A DNA stretch of 64,000 bases from Winogradskyella sp. (GCF_028289625.1 NZ_JANQOM010000028.1:23174-87173), one strand, 5' to 3'. Positions 1 to 10,200 are shown, counted from the first letter of the stretch. Numbers and translations are program-made. Notes: generated by a model from the letters alone, not told the origin.

Positions 1-2
1 TA

Positions 3-680
3 TCAAATCAGATTCTGAATCAAGGTCAGAATGACAAACCGTTTCCTAAATTGGAAGCCAATCGCTATAACGTTGCCTTCTTAATTATGGATGGGGTTTA
101 TAATACTGAGCTTACAGCTCCTTACGATATTTTTCAGCATACCGTATTCAGAAAAGGTATCAAGGCCATGAATGTCTTTACAGTTGCAAATACGGATACT
201 CCTATTACTACTTTTGAAGGAATGCGTTTGTTGCCAGACTTTAACTATACAAGAGATGAATTACCAAAAATTGACATTCTTGTAGTACCTAGTGCAGAGC
301 ATCATTTAGATACCGATTTGGAAGATGAGGTAATGCTGAATTTTGTGAGAAAAGTGGATGAAGAAGCACAATTCATAACCTCGCATTGCGATGGCGCTTT
401 TGTCCTCGCCAAAGCAGGCTTGCTAAACAATGTGGTCTCCACGACCTTTCCTAGTGATATTGATAAAATGCGTGAGATGTTTCCAGATTTGGATATTAGA
501 AAAGATGTACTTTTTGTGCATGATGGCAAGTATATTACCTCTGCAGGAGGAGCAAAATCTTTTGAAGCAGCACTTTACTTGAGTGAGTATTTATACGGGA
601 AAGCTATTGCCCAATCTTTGGCAGATGGATTGGTCATTGATTGGGATCTGAATGAAGTACCACATCTTGTAATTGAATAA
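3..680 (+). CDS. DJ-1/PfpI family protein (5' end outside window)
   Basis: This is a class I glutamine amidotransferase-like domain of the DJ-1/ThiJ/PfpI superfamily. The core starts at NVAFLIMDGVYNTELTAPYD. The nucleophile-elbow segment ITSHCDGAFVLAKAG carries the expected cysteine after His, and SAGGAKSF follows near the C terminus. The frame is open to the left edge with no stop, so the true start lies outside the window. A TTG at 51 is the first start-like codon inside, but the residues before it (from position 3) read through in frame and suggest a linker after a signal or another domain. Members act as amidases, chaperones, deglycases or AraC-linked sensors, so the substrate cannot be told. 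It converges on the Lrp gene with a 6-bp gap. Confidence 0.85.
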   Translation, partial: SNQILNQGQNDKPFPKLEANRYNVAFLIMDGVYNTELTAPYDIFQHTVFRKGIKAMNVFTVANTDTPITTFEGMRLLPDFNYTRDELPKIDILVVPSAEHHLDTDLEDEVMLNFVRKVDEEAQFITSHCDGAFVLAKAGLLNNVVSTTFPSDIDKMREMFPDLDIRKDVLFVHDGKYITSAGGAKSFEAALYLSEYLYGKAIAQSLADGLVIDWDLNEVPHLVIE

Positions 681-686
681 ATACAT

Positions 687-1130
687 TTAATCTAGAGGTT
701 TTATCTCGCTATGTTTTATGACATGTGATAATACAATTTGTGTCTTGGTCTCACCATAAATAATCAGTTGATCAATAAAAGACTCCAAATGTTTCTGGTT
801 TTTTAATACAACTTCCATAACGATATTATCATTACCTGTGATTCTGTAACAATTCACAACCTCATCATAAGTTTTCACTTTCTCCAAAAAGGGTTTTAGC
901 ATACCCATAAACGCCCTTAGTGTGATGATGGCTTTTAATTGATAGTCCGCTTTAAATGGAGATACAAAGGTGGTATAGCCTTGAATAATTTCGGCATCTT
1001 CCATCTTCTTAATACGCTCGCTTACAGCTGGTGAGCTTACTCCAACACGTCTTCCAATCTCTGCATTAGACATGCGTGCATTCTGTTGAAGGCATTTTAA
1101 AATCTTCCAATTTAAACTATCAATACTCAT
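687..1130 (-). CDS. Lrp/AsnC family transcriptional regulator
   Basis: At 147 residues it has normal length for an Lrp/AsnC protein. The N-terminal winged HTH (about residues 4-60) reads LNWKILKCLQQNARMSNAEI followed by GRRVGVSSPAVSERIKKMED. The C-terminal RAM/ligand-binding domain contains the GNDNIVMEVV segment in place of the usual G-x-D-Y/D motif. Such proteins sense amino acids or related metabolites and often control a divergent or adjacent gene. The divergent neighbour is the hypothetical gene at 1209; the 78-bp gap between them is very A/T rich and could hold both promoters. The ligand is unknown. Confidence 0.92.
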   Translation of the reverse strand: MSIDSLNWKILKCLQQNARMSNAEIGRRVGVSSPAVSERIKKMEDAEIIQGYTTFVSPFKADYQLKAIITLRAFMGMLKPFLEKVKTYDEVVNCYRITGNDNIVMEVVLKNQKHLESFIDQLIIYGETKTQIVLSHVIKHSEIKPLD

Positions 1131-1208
1131 TTAATGTTTTTTTTAAAAAAAATATTTATTTTAAAGCAAATATAGTCTTTTGCCTTAATATCTAAAGTAA
1201 AATATCAA

Positions 1209-1640
1209 ATGTACTCCGTAATTTCGTATCAATTGCTATTGAAAATGAATTGTAACCTACCGTCCCACTTATCAAATTTGCCTGTATATAAAAAGGCATT
1301 AGACATTATTACGCTGTCTCGAAGCATATCCACGTATTTAAATCACGATTTATCTTATTTAAATGATGATGGCTCTGAGGATAACGATATTTATTTCTCA
1401 GGAGATATCGTTCAACAATCCTCTAATCTGGCACCTGAGATAATCAATGCTGAACGCGAACGCTATTCCGAAAAGAAACATAAGCATTTAGAAAGCCTTG
1501 AGCGTTTAACCAATAAATTATACAGTAATTGTAGACGCTTAGAACGCTCTAAAAGCAATGGCAGGGATTATTTACCGATTTTAAAAGGTGAACTTAAAAC
1601 ATTCAGAAAACTACAGCGTAGTTGGATGATGACGCTCTAA
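1209..1640 (+). CDS. hypothetical protein, helical, possibly four-helix-bundle-like
   Basis: A 143-residue basic, helix-rich protein with no signal peptide. The segment LPVYKKALDIITLSRSISTY resembles the first helix of small four-helix-bundle (S23-like) proteins, but this is only a visual similarity. The C-terminal half is charged (RERYSEKKHKHLESLERLTN) and probably coiled. ATG at 1209 is taken as the start; ATG at 1245 (MNCNLPSHL) is an alternative that would remove 12 residues, and there is no clear ribosome site for either. Its stop overlaps the end of the convergent sigma-factor gene by 4 bases. Function unknown. Confidence 0.65.
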   Translation: MYSVISYQLLLKMNCNLPSHLSNLPVYKKALDIITLSRSISTYLNHDLSYLNDDGSEDNDIYFSGDIVQQSSNLAPEIINAERERYSEKKHKHLESLERLTNKLYSNCRRLERSKSNGRDYLPILKGELKTFRKLQRSWMMTL

Positions 1641-2179
1641 TTGCAGACTTTACAATCTTCTTTTTCCTGTATTTCTCCAACAAGGTATCCTTGTTCATTC
1701 ATTGTATAGCCACAGCAGTCCATAAAACCTTTAGCTATTTGCTTTCTCCCTCTTTGAATTTGGGACTTTAGTGTTGGTAAGGGAAGTTGTAATCGTTCCG
1801 CTATTTCTTTTTGCTTTAAACCCATAATATCAAAAAGAAATATAGGATCTCTGTACTTCTTTGGGAGATTAATTAAAATTCCTCTGAGACAATCCTTTTC
1901 AGAATGTTCAGTAATCTCAGTATCCATTTCTTCTTGAAAATTATTTAATTCAATGGTTCTCTTTGACGTTTTAAAATAATCTAGAATCGTATACCGTGCT
2001 ACCGAATACAACCAAGGTTTTAATTTCTCATTATTCTTTAACGTATGAAGTTTGGTATGAACTTTAATAAATGTGTCTTGCAGAATATCATCTGCAATCA
2101 TCTCTTGATCTACCTTACTTAAGATGAAACGCTTTACATCGGCCGAATATATATCCCAAACTAGTTTTGTAGTCATCAT
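1637..2179 (-). CDS. sigZ: RNA polymerase sigma factor, SigZ type
   Basis: A 180-residue ECF-class sigma factor. Region 2 includes the core-binding and -10 recognition stretch ADDILQDTFIKVHTKLHTL and KPWLYSVARYTILDYFK. Region 4 is a helix-turn-helix around KQKEIAERLQLPLPTLKSQI. The C-terminal tail is cysteine rich (FMDCCGYTMNEQG and EDCKVCN), typical of the SigZ group; these cysteines could bind metal or sense redox state, which is inference. No anti-sigma gene is adjacent. Instead a tiny Cys-rich gene (2292-2396) lies 112 bp upstream on the same strand, separated by a palindromic element. Two consecutive ATG codons are possible starts. Confidence 0.9.
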   Translation of the reverse strand: MMTTKLVWDIYSADVKRFILSKVDQEMIADDILQDTFIKVHTKLHTLKNNEKLKPWLYSVARYTILDYFKTSKRTIELNNFQEEMDTEITEHSEKDCLRGILINLPKKYRDPIFLFDIMGLKQKEIAERLQLPLPTLKSQIQRGRKQIAKGFMDCCGYTMNEQGYLVGEIQEKEDCKVCN

Positions 2180-2191
2180 CTATATAAATTT

Positions 2192-2284
2192 GTCAGTTCG
2201 AGTGAATTTCTTTTAGAAAATAGTATCGAGAAGTTAAGTAGTTCTCGATACAAATTTGGTTTCACCAAATTCACTCGAACTGAC
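2192..2284. repeat. nested palindromic repeat element
   Basis: A perfect 18-bp inverted repeat (2192-2209 with 2267-2284, arm AAATTCACTCGAACTGAC) encloses a second perfect 10-bp inverted repeat (2223-2232 with 2242-2251, GTATCGAGAA) and a small TTTGGT/ACCAAA hairpin near 2253. The whole 93-bp unit would fold into a long stem. Related arms with TCGA centres recur near 52.67 kb, so it belongs to a dispersed extragenic palindrome family. It sits between the Cys-rich peptide gene and sigZ and could attenuate or stabilise a shared transcript. Confidence 0.85.
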
Positions 2285-2291
2285 CACAAAT

Positions 2292-2396
2292 TTAACAATT
2301 ACAATCTGTACAAGTGCAATTATCACAAGTACAGTCTGTACATTTTCCATTATTACAAGGTTCACAACTGCAGATGCAGTCTTTAGCAGTTCTCAT
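2292..2396 (-). CDS. small metallothionein-like Cys-rich peptide
   Basis: A 34-codon frame runs from ATG at 2396 to TAA at 2292. It reads MRTAKDCICSCEPCNNGKCT and then DCTCDNCTCTDCNC. Eleven of 34 residues are cysteine, in CxC and CxxC spacing, with no aromatic residue. This composition is that of metallothioneins and other metal-thiolate peptides, but it matches no family I recognise. An in-frame TAA lies 21 bases upstream of the ATG and no other ATG lies between. It is upstream of sigZ on the same strand, and that sigma factor also has a Cys-rich tail, so the two may form a metal or redox response unit. Expression is unproven. Confidence 0.6.
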   Translation of the reverse strand: MRTAKDCICSCEPCNNGKCTDCTCDNCTCTDCNC

Positions 2397-2609
2397 AGTA
2401 AAAATTTTAGTATTCCTTTAATAGACGATGTTACTATGAAAAAGATGCAAATAGTATTCACTATTTTAAGAGATGATTTGACGGTGCTATTTATTTGAAA
2501 TACTATGTATAGTAGCTGGGAATTGCTTTGGCTGCGCCGAATCTCGCCCAGTCATCTTAAATTGCCTATGACCTTTACAACGATTGGGCTTTGGTGCTTG
2601 AACTTTGAT
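2397..2609. other. intergenic, array-distal flank of CRISPR
   Basis: No convincing gene. Bases 2517-2531 (TGGGAATTGCTTTGG) resemble the 5' part of the CRISPR repeat and may be a decayed repeat. There is no obvious leader sequence or strong promoter here apart from TTTG at 2604-2607. Confidence 0.5.
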
Positions 2610-5600
2610 TTTTCATTTAGATTTCAGTTCCTTAATTTTATGGATGATTCACAGGCCGTGTAATATTTTTTAGTCTTCTTTTGGTGTTGTGAATTGCTTT
2701 CAGTTCCTTAATTTTATGGATGATTCACAGGAAAAGATACAAGATATTTAAGTAAAAGCGAGTTGTGAATTGCTTTCAGTTCCTTAATTTTATGGATGAT
2801 TCACAGGAGTTAAGCAGAAATTGGGCGATAAGGCGGAGTTGTGAATTGCTTTCAGTTCCTTAATTTTATGGATGATTCACAGGTAGGAAAAGGCATTGAA
2901 AGAGCAGATGAAAGTTGTGAATTGCTTTCAGTTCCTTAATTTTATGGATGATTCACAGGTATATGAAAAAGGTTACATCGATGACAGTAGTTGTGAATTG
3001 CTTTCAGTTCCTTAATTTTATGGATGATTCACAGGGTTCATAAAACCAACTCGTTTACCTTCTGTGTTGTGAATTGCTTTCAGTTCCTTAATTTTATGGA
3101 TGATTCACAGGATCACTAACTTTTACTTTTTGTCTAATGTCGTTGTGAATTGCTTTCAGTTCCTTAATTTTATGGATGATTCACAGGTGTAGGCGTAAGC
3201 GTCAGAGTACACTACTAGTTGTGAATTGCTTTCAGTTCCTTAATTTTATGGATGATTCACAGGACGGTCTGAGACAATAGATAGGGCGTACAAGTTGTGA
3301 ATTGCTTTCAGTTCCTTAATTTTATGGATGATTCACAGGTTTCATAAGCTTTTTTGGTTTGTCTTCATAGTTGTGAATTGCTTTCAGTTCCTTAATTTTA
3401 TGGATGATTCACAGGTGGAACTTCAAAGATAGTATTTCTTCGTTAGTTGTGAATTGCTTTCAGTTCCTTAATTTTATGGATGATTCACAGGCTTTTCGTC
3501 TGCAAGTGTTAATCAATGTCGGTTGTGAATTGCTTTCAGTTCCTTAATTTTATGGATGATTCACAGGTGTTTTTGCATCAAGTCAAGACGAAAGAAAGTT
3601 GTGAATTGCTTTCAGTTCCTTAATTTTATGGATGATTCACAGGAACAATTGCACCAAAACGCTGTTGAACTGAGTTGTGAATTGCTTTCAGTTCCTTAAT
3701 TTTATGGATGATTCACAGGTTTGCCTTTTTCTGTTGCGTGCGCTTCAGTGTTGTGAATTGCTTTCAGTTCCTTAATTTTATGGATGATTCACAGGAACGT
3801 TTGCTCTTGTCGATGAGGGAAGCAAGTTGTGAATTGCTTTCAGTTCCTTAATTTTATGGATGATTCACAGGAATCCACAAAATCTTTGTCACTCAATTGA
3901 AGTTGTGAATTGCTTTCAGTTCCTTAATTTTATGGATGATTCACAGGTTGCTATGCCTTGATTTTTAGTTCTTTTAAGTTGTGAATTGCTTTCAGTTCCT
4001 TAATTTTATGGATGATTCACAGGTTTATCACCATCAAAACCAAGTTCATCAAAGTTGTGAATTGCTTTCAGTTCCTTAATTTTATGGATGATTCACAGGA
4101 GTTGCTTACAACGCCAGTACATCCAAGTAGTTGTGAATTGCTTTCAGTTCCTTAATTTTATGGATGATTCACAGGGAGCACAAGCTCTTTTGAAAAGATG
4201 CCGAGTTGTGAATTGCTTTCAGTTCCTTAATTTTATGGATGATTCACAGGTGTACGTCCACCTGAAAATGACACTACCAAGTTGTGAATTGCTTTCAGTT
4301 CCTTAATTTTATGGATGATTCACAGGTTCCTGGTTTAAATTGTCTGCCTGGTAGGAGTTGTGAATTGCTTTCAGTTCCTTAATTTTATGGATGATTCACA
4401 GGAGATCGAGGTATTTGTACCATTGGTGCAAAGTTGTGAATTGCTTTCAGTTCCTTAATTTTATGGATGATTCACAGGGTTGATGCTCACGTCCAAACTG
4501 TCACGATTGTTGTGAATTGCTTTCAGTTCCTTAATTTTATGGATGATTCACAGGTAAGTTTGAAAAACCTCGGCAGATGTTATAGTTGTGAATTGCTTTC
4601 AGTTCCTTAATTTTATGGATGATTCACAGGAAGTGCCAAACATGGGTATGATGGGACTTGGTTGTGAATTGCTTTCAGTTCCTTAATTTTATGGATGATT
4701 CACAGGAGTAGGTAGTATAATATCTAGTATTTATCAGTTGTGAATTGCTTTCAGTTCCTTAATTTTATGGATGATTCACAGGTCATCTTCTTACTACATT
4801 AAGAGATACTTAGTTGTGAATTGCTTTCAGTTCCTTAATTTTATGGATGATTCACAGGCTCTGAATGATGAAAATACTCTACTTGTGGGTTGTGAATTGC
4901 TTTCAGTTCCTTAATTTTATGGATGATTCACAGGAATACTAATAGAAATAAGAGATATTCAATAGTTGTGAATTGCTTTCAGTTCCTTAATTTTATGGAT
5001 GATTCACAGGTTACCGGTAAGATTGTCTAAGTTGAAATAAGTTGTGAATTGCTTTCAGTTCCTTAATTTTATGGATGATTCACAGGATAGAATACGGCAT
5101 CGCTGGATAGCATATCGTTGTGAATTGCTTTCAGTTCCTTAATTTTATGGATGATTCACAGGCCCATCCTCATCACAAGGCACGAACATAGAGTTGTGAA
5201 TTGCTTTCAGTTCCTTAATTTTATGGATGATTCACAGGTCCAAAACGCTATCGGTATCCGTAATAAGAGTTGTGAATTGCTTTCAGTTCCTTAATTTTAT
5301 GGATGATTCACAGGGCCTGTTCAATATCAATTCCGCTCTTGCAAGTTGTGAATTGCTTTCAGTTCCTTAATTTTATGGATGATTCACAGGCGCTCACATT
5401 GAGCTGGACGACTTATTCGAGTTGTGAATTGCTTTCAGTTCCTTAATTTTATGGATGATTCACAGGTACGGACAACATACCGCCATCGAAAGCCTTGTTG
5501 TGAATTGCTTTCAGTTCCTTAATTTTATGGATGATTCACAGGAACAACTCAAATCAAACTCCAATGCGATAAGTTGTGAATTGCTTTCAGTTCCTTAATT

Positions 5601-5846
5601 TTATGGATGATTCACAGGTACGACCATTTCTTCAATTCATTGAACCAAGTTGTGAATTGCTTTCAGTTCCTTAATTTTATGGATGATTCACAGGCAGTTC
5701 ACCGTAATACGTATCCTTGCTCGAGTTGTGAATTGCTTTCAGTTCCTTAATTTTATGGATGATTCACAGGTGATGGGTGACTTTACCAAGGCACACGTTA
5801 GTTGTGAATTGCTTTCAGTTCCTTAATTTTATGGATGATTCACAGG
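2610..5846 (+). CRISPR. type II-C CRISPR array, 43 repeats / 42 spacers
   Basis: I counted 43 repeats of 46 bp with a period of 76 bp. The first full repeat is 2686-2731 and the last is 5801-5846. Spacers are 30 bp except one of 29 bp (4176-4204). The repeat begins GTTGTGAATTGCTTTCAG and ends GATGATTCACAGG; its ends are inverted (TGTGAAT/ATTCACA). The leftmost copy (2610-2655) has lost identity in its first 12 bases but keeps the other 34, so the left side is the old end. Orientation is set by the anti-repeat of the tracrRNA at 11533: crRNAs must be read from the plus strand, that is toward cas2. All full repeats appear identical, which suggests recent activity. Confidence 0.98.
2686..2731 (+). 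promoter_or_regulatory. possible promoter inside each CRISPR repeat
   Basis: Within the 46-bp repeat, GTTG (bases 1-4) and TAATTTTA (bases 24-31) are separated by 19 bases. This is the spacing of the Bacteroidota -33/-7 promoter, and the second box matches TAnnTTTG at 7 of 8 positions. A start would fall about base 36, just before each spacer. Repeat-embedded promoters are established in Neisseria and Campylobacter type II-C arrays; for this array it is inference. Coordinates are those of the first full repeat. Confidence 0.45.
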
Positions 5847-5880
5847 TTACTTGCCGTAATAGGCTGGTATCCTGTTTTTT
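5842..5880 (+). terminator. intrinsic terminator at the cas-side end of the array
   Basis: The last five bases of the final repeat (ACAGG, 5842-5846) pair with CCTGT at 5871-5875. Inside, TAC pairs with GTA and GCC with GGC around a GTAATA loop, with two small mismatches. T5875-T5880 follow directly. It would end plus-strand transcription of the array before the convergent cas2 gene, which agrees with crRNA orientation. Confidence 0.6.
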
Positions 5881-5927
5881 AGAATGCCTGTCAGAAATTA
5901 CTAAAGAGATTGTACAAGATAGATGAG

Positions 5928-5947
5928 ATTCCTGCTTTCGCAGGAAT
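5928..5947. terminator. hairpin after cas2
   Basis: A perfect 8-bp stem ATTCCTGC/GCAGGAAT with a 4-base loop lies just beyond the cas2 stop codon. On the minus strand it is followed by CTCATCTAT, not a clean T-run, so it may be an imperfect terminator or a short dispersed repeat. Confidence 0.4.
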
Positions 5948-5954
5948 AGCAATC

Positions 5955-6305
<351 letters not shown>

Positions 6306-6313
6306 TTACCATA

Positions 6314-7234
6314 TTAACCAACAAAAGTTTCTAAAGATGACTTAAACTCCGGATAAAGCACCTTGCGCCTACTTCCTTCAAAACATTCGTACAAACTGGT
6401 TGTGGTCCGGCTCATAGCATTCATAAGCGGACTCTGTTTGCCGTCGATAAGTACATCCATAGCTGGAATCATCAACAAATCGGACTTGATATTTTTATTC
6501 AGTTCCTCAATTTGGCAACCCGATTCCACAATGTCATACACCAAAGCATCCACAAAAGGTCGGTAGGGTTCCATAACGTCATCGGCCAAGCAAAAGGCAT
6601 TGTATTTATTGTGATGAAAAATACCCAAGGAAGGTAACAGCCCACTGCTTACCAAAGCTCTTGCTGCAACCGCTCTTAAAATGGCATAGCCATAATTAAG
6701 CAAATTATTGGGTGGAACGCCTTTTTGGTTGCGACTAAACTCTTCAATTTCAAACAGATTCTGAAAGTAAAAGGCGGCAGCCAAAGCTTCCTGGTTATTC
6801 CAATCTCCTGTTTTCACATCCTTGGCGTAACGTTTTAAACGCAGTGCATTTTTGCCCCTTGCCAAAAAGTGATTGGCCTGATTGTCTATTTTGGCAATAA
6901 CGGTTTGTTGCCACAAATTCTTCTTTAAAGGCACACTGGCATTAAGTTGGTGGCGCATACGCTCGGTTTGTTCGGTATGACCCACCAAGGGTTGTAAAAA
7001 GCCCATCGGTAGATGTTGTTGGTTACAGGTAATGACGGCCGTTTTATTGTCAATCAGTTTGCGCAACAAACCATTGGTGATGGTAATCTGTGGGTCTTCT
7101 AAAACCACATAGCCCAAATCTTCAATAGGGATGGTAGCTTCCTTTTTATCTTCTTCTGGAAAGTTGACCACCAATTGTTCATTTTTGGTGCTGAGATAAG
7201 CAGGATTGCCGAAAAAAAGAGTGCGTTTAATCAT
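6314..7234 (-). CDS. cas1: CRISPR-associated endonuclease Cas1 (type II)
   Basis: A 306-residue Cas1 integrase. The beta-rich N domain is about residues 1-80 (RTLFFGNPAYLSTKNEQLVV). The catalytic alpha domain contains the conserved Glu of DWNNQEALAAAFYF, the His of LGIFHHNKYNAFCLADDVME and the acidic residues of ADDVMEPYRP. It inserts new spacers with Cas2. It starts 4 bp after the cas9 stop codon, so it is translationally close to cas9, and overall length is normal for type II Cas1. Confidence 0.97.
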   Translation of the reverse strand: MIKRTLFFGNPAYLSTKNEQLVVNFPEEDKKEATIPIEDLGYVVLEDPQITITNGLLRKLIDNKTAVITCNQQHLPMGFLQPLVGHTEQTERMRHQLNASVPLKKNLWQQTVIAKIDNQANHFLARGKNALRLKRYAKDVKTGDWNNQEALAAAFYFQNLFEIEEFSRNQKGVPPNNLLNYGYAILRAVAARALVSSGLLPSLGIFHHNKYNAFCLADDVMEPYRPFVDALVYDIVESGCQIEELNKNIKSDLLMIPAMDVLIDGKQSPLMNAMSRTTTSLYECFEGSRRKVLYPEFKSSLETFVG

Positions 7235-7238
7235 AATC

Positions 7239-10200
7239 TTAATATTCGCCTAATTGTACAATGTGACCTAAATGGTTTAAACGCACTTTTACTAGATTCT
7301 TAAGATAAGAGAGACTCTTTATATTGTAATAAGTAACATCTTTCAACTCTTTTTTATCAATTAATTCAGTTTCTAAATGATGTCTAAAAACATACTCCCT
7401 GACAAACGAATTACCATATTGCAATTTCGAAAATTTTTGTACTCTAAACAGATTAGGCGATATGAGATTTTGATTTTTGACATCTAAAAGGTCAATTTCT
7501 GAAGGTTCAAAATTATCACTTGGAAAGACAAACATTTCATTTTGTTTAAGTGTAAACAAAAGTGGCCAGCCTTTATCATTTTTAGTTCTTACAATGGGTA
7601 AATCATGACTTTTTCTTATAACTGCATCATAAAAAGTTACGACCTCATCATCTAATTCACCCTCTTCATTCTGATATATTGCAACATGATGGTTATTGCC
7701 AGTACTCACATAATCTACAGGAATTTCCTTGCCATCCTCATCGGTTAAAACCTCTCCTAAATGGTTTTTCGCGGTATGAAGCGGTTCGGCATTGCTTACA
7801 CCTGTAATAGTCACTCTTTTTACGGTTATTCCTTTTTGATCATTAAGATAAATTGGATTGGTATCTAAATCAGAAAAGGCCTTTTTGTAATCGTTATTGT
7901 AGTCAACTATGCGTTTTTTTAGTGCTTCTTTGACACCTTCGTCCAAAATCTTATCAATATGCTTAACATTTTTAAAGTTCTCTGAATTAATGTCTTTACG
8001 TATGGTATAGATTTCTTCGAAACATAAAACTTCTTTTAATTGTTCTCCTCCATACAATAGTGGTTCCTTTTTAAGGGTCTTGTTATCGAAAGCCGTTTCA
8101 TGATTATTGCTGTATTTAGCCAAATGCTCTAAAACCGCCTTGCGCTCATTGAAATTTACAATGAGGCTGGCCTCTTTCAGCGTAAATCTTTTATTGATTT
8201 TGGTAGGCTTGGCGAGTTGTCTTTTTGATTTACCATAAACTGTCTCTTTGTGCAACTGTCCGCGTGGTGTTAGTTGAACTTTTTTGTTGAAACCACCTTC
8301 TTTTTTACTTTTGTTGATGTTTTTGGTCACAACTTTGTTCTTGTTCTTAAAACTGACCAAAATGGATTCAATCTGTTTTTTAGCCTGCTCTCTAAAATTG
8401 GGCATTGGGCTTTTAAATACACGCTTCCCTTTCCCATTTCGTTCCGTAATGAGAGCTTCTATGTTTTTTATTCTTGGATGATTGTCTCTTGATGTATCTT
8501 TTCTTGCACTTAGATTATTGATATATTGAATATGATTATACGTGGTAAAGGCAACCGTTAAGGCATCCATGGCATGGTGACGATGGTCGTTGCGCTTTGT
8601 CCATTCCTTGATGATTTCATGCTTTTTTAATTTACCTGTTGAAACATTTAACCGCTCTTCAAATTCGGTAAGACCTAAAGCACGATATTTTGGCAAATTG
8701 AGCTCCTTCATCACATTAATCAAATCCCAATCGTTTCTAAGTTTATCCGTTATTTTTCCGGACGTAGACACTATAGGTTCTTTAACCAATTCTTGTAACA
8801 CTTCTTTTGCCTTTTTGGCAATATATTGGCTGTTGCGCAGGTCGCGTTCAATAAAACCATCTGGAATTTTGGATAGTGGTGTCAATAGCTTGTTGCGTTT
8901 TGCTCGGTTAATATGCCCATCTTTGTGCATACTTTCCACCCGCTCAACAAAGGCTTCTAAATTAGCATTGTAATCTTGTGAGATAAAATCGTAAGCAGTA
9001 CGGTTAGCTTTTTTTAAATTGTCTTTTTTAAAAGCCAGGGTCTTGTTGGAAAAGGAATCATCAAACAATAAAGCTTTTGGAATAATGTGTTCAATGTCTA
9101 TGTCTTTTGAAAAAAGTATTTCAGGCTTTATGTAAGTGTCCGTGAATAAATCCTTATGTCCTCGAGATTCCAATTCTTGGTACAATCGATAACGAATAAC
9201 GTCATTTCTTGTAGGATTGGGAATACCAAACTTCTGGCTGATGATTTTTCGTATCTCATCATTTCGTCTTGTGGCATCGGCAATACCTTTAGTCATCTCA
9301 GCGCGTTCCGTAGCTGATTTTTTAAGCTCTCGAGCCAATTCAATCCTAACTTCATGAATTTCTCCATAGGTATCAATAATTTGGTTGACCACATTAACCA
9401 TTTGGTTCAAGATTTTTTCTACAACAGGATTTCGTAAACTTTTCTTCTTAAGAATTTCCAATTTTGGCCTCAATTCCCTGTTTGCCAATTCATTCTTGTC
9501 ATAGCTTTTGGAATGGTTATAACCGGCTCTATGGCAGGCTTCAGAATACAAATCGCCATCTTCTAAATAAGGTAGAATATTACGTATGGCCTTGGCTGAA
9601 AGATTTCCGTAGCCTTGCGAAAACGTTACATTGGCCAGCATAGAAGCGTATTCGGGTCTAAAGCCAAATTTTTTATACAATTTTTTCTTTAGGGATACGC
9701 TAGAGTTGCCGTATATCAATCGGTCTTCTTCTGAAATCTTGTCGTCGTCGTCCGTAGCATAAAGCAAATGCCATAATTGGTAACTTAATTGCTTATCAAA
9801 ATTATCTGCCAAGGCATCAAACTCAAGGATACGCTTGTCAATTCCCATTTCAGGAAACGTTTTTAAAAGTTCTTCCTTAATAGCTTTTGCCGTTAGTTTT
9901 TTCCAATCAATTCCATAACCTTCCCGTTCTGAAATAGTTTGATAAATGCCTAAGAGTGCTTGATTGGTTCGATTACCTTCAACCTTCTCAAAATTGCATT
10001 TCCATTGGTTTTTTTTACCAATGTCCATATATCCTGATAAAATTTTGAGGATGTCATTTGGACTGAGGTCACCTCGAAGATTTAATTCCCCAAATAGGGC
10101 TTGCCGTATTTCAGCATCGAGTTCCTTAACCTCAATTCTCGTCTTTGCTCCGGCATTTATAAAAATAAGGTGATTAAGGTTCTGCCATATCTTAAACTCT

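Noticed and set aside
2256..2498. 80-codon plus-strand frame
   Set aside because: It is antisense to the Cys-rich gene (many Thr and Ser codons come from TGT/TGC on the other strand) and starts in the palindrome.
4088..4306. Reading frame of 72 codons inside the CRISPR array
   Set aside because: It is a translation of repeats and spacers. The repeated VVNCFQFLNFMDDSQ comes from the repeat itself.
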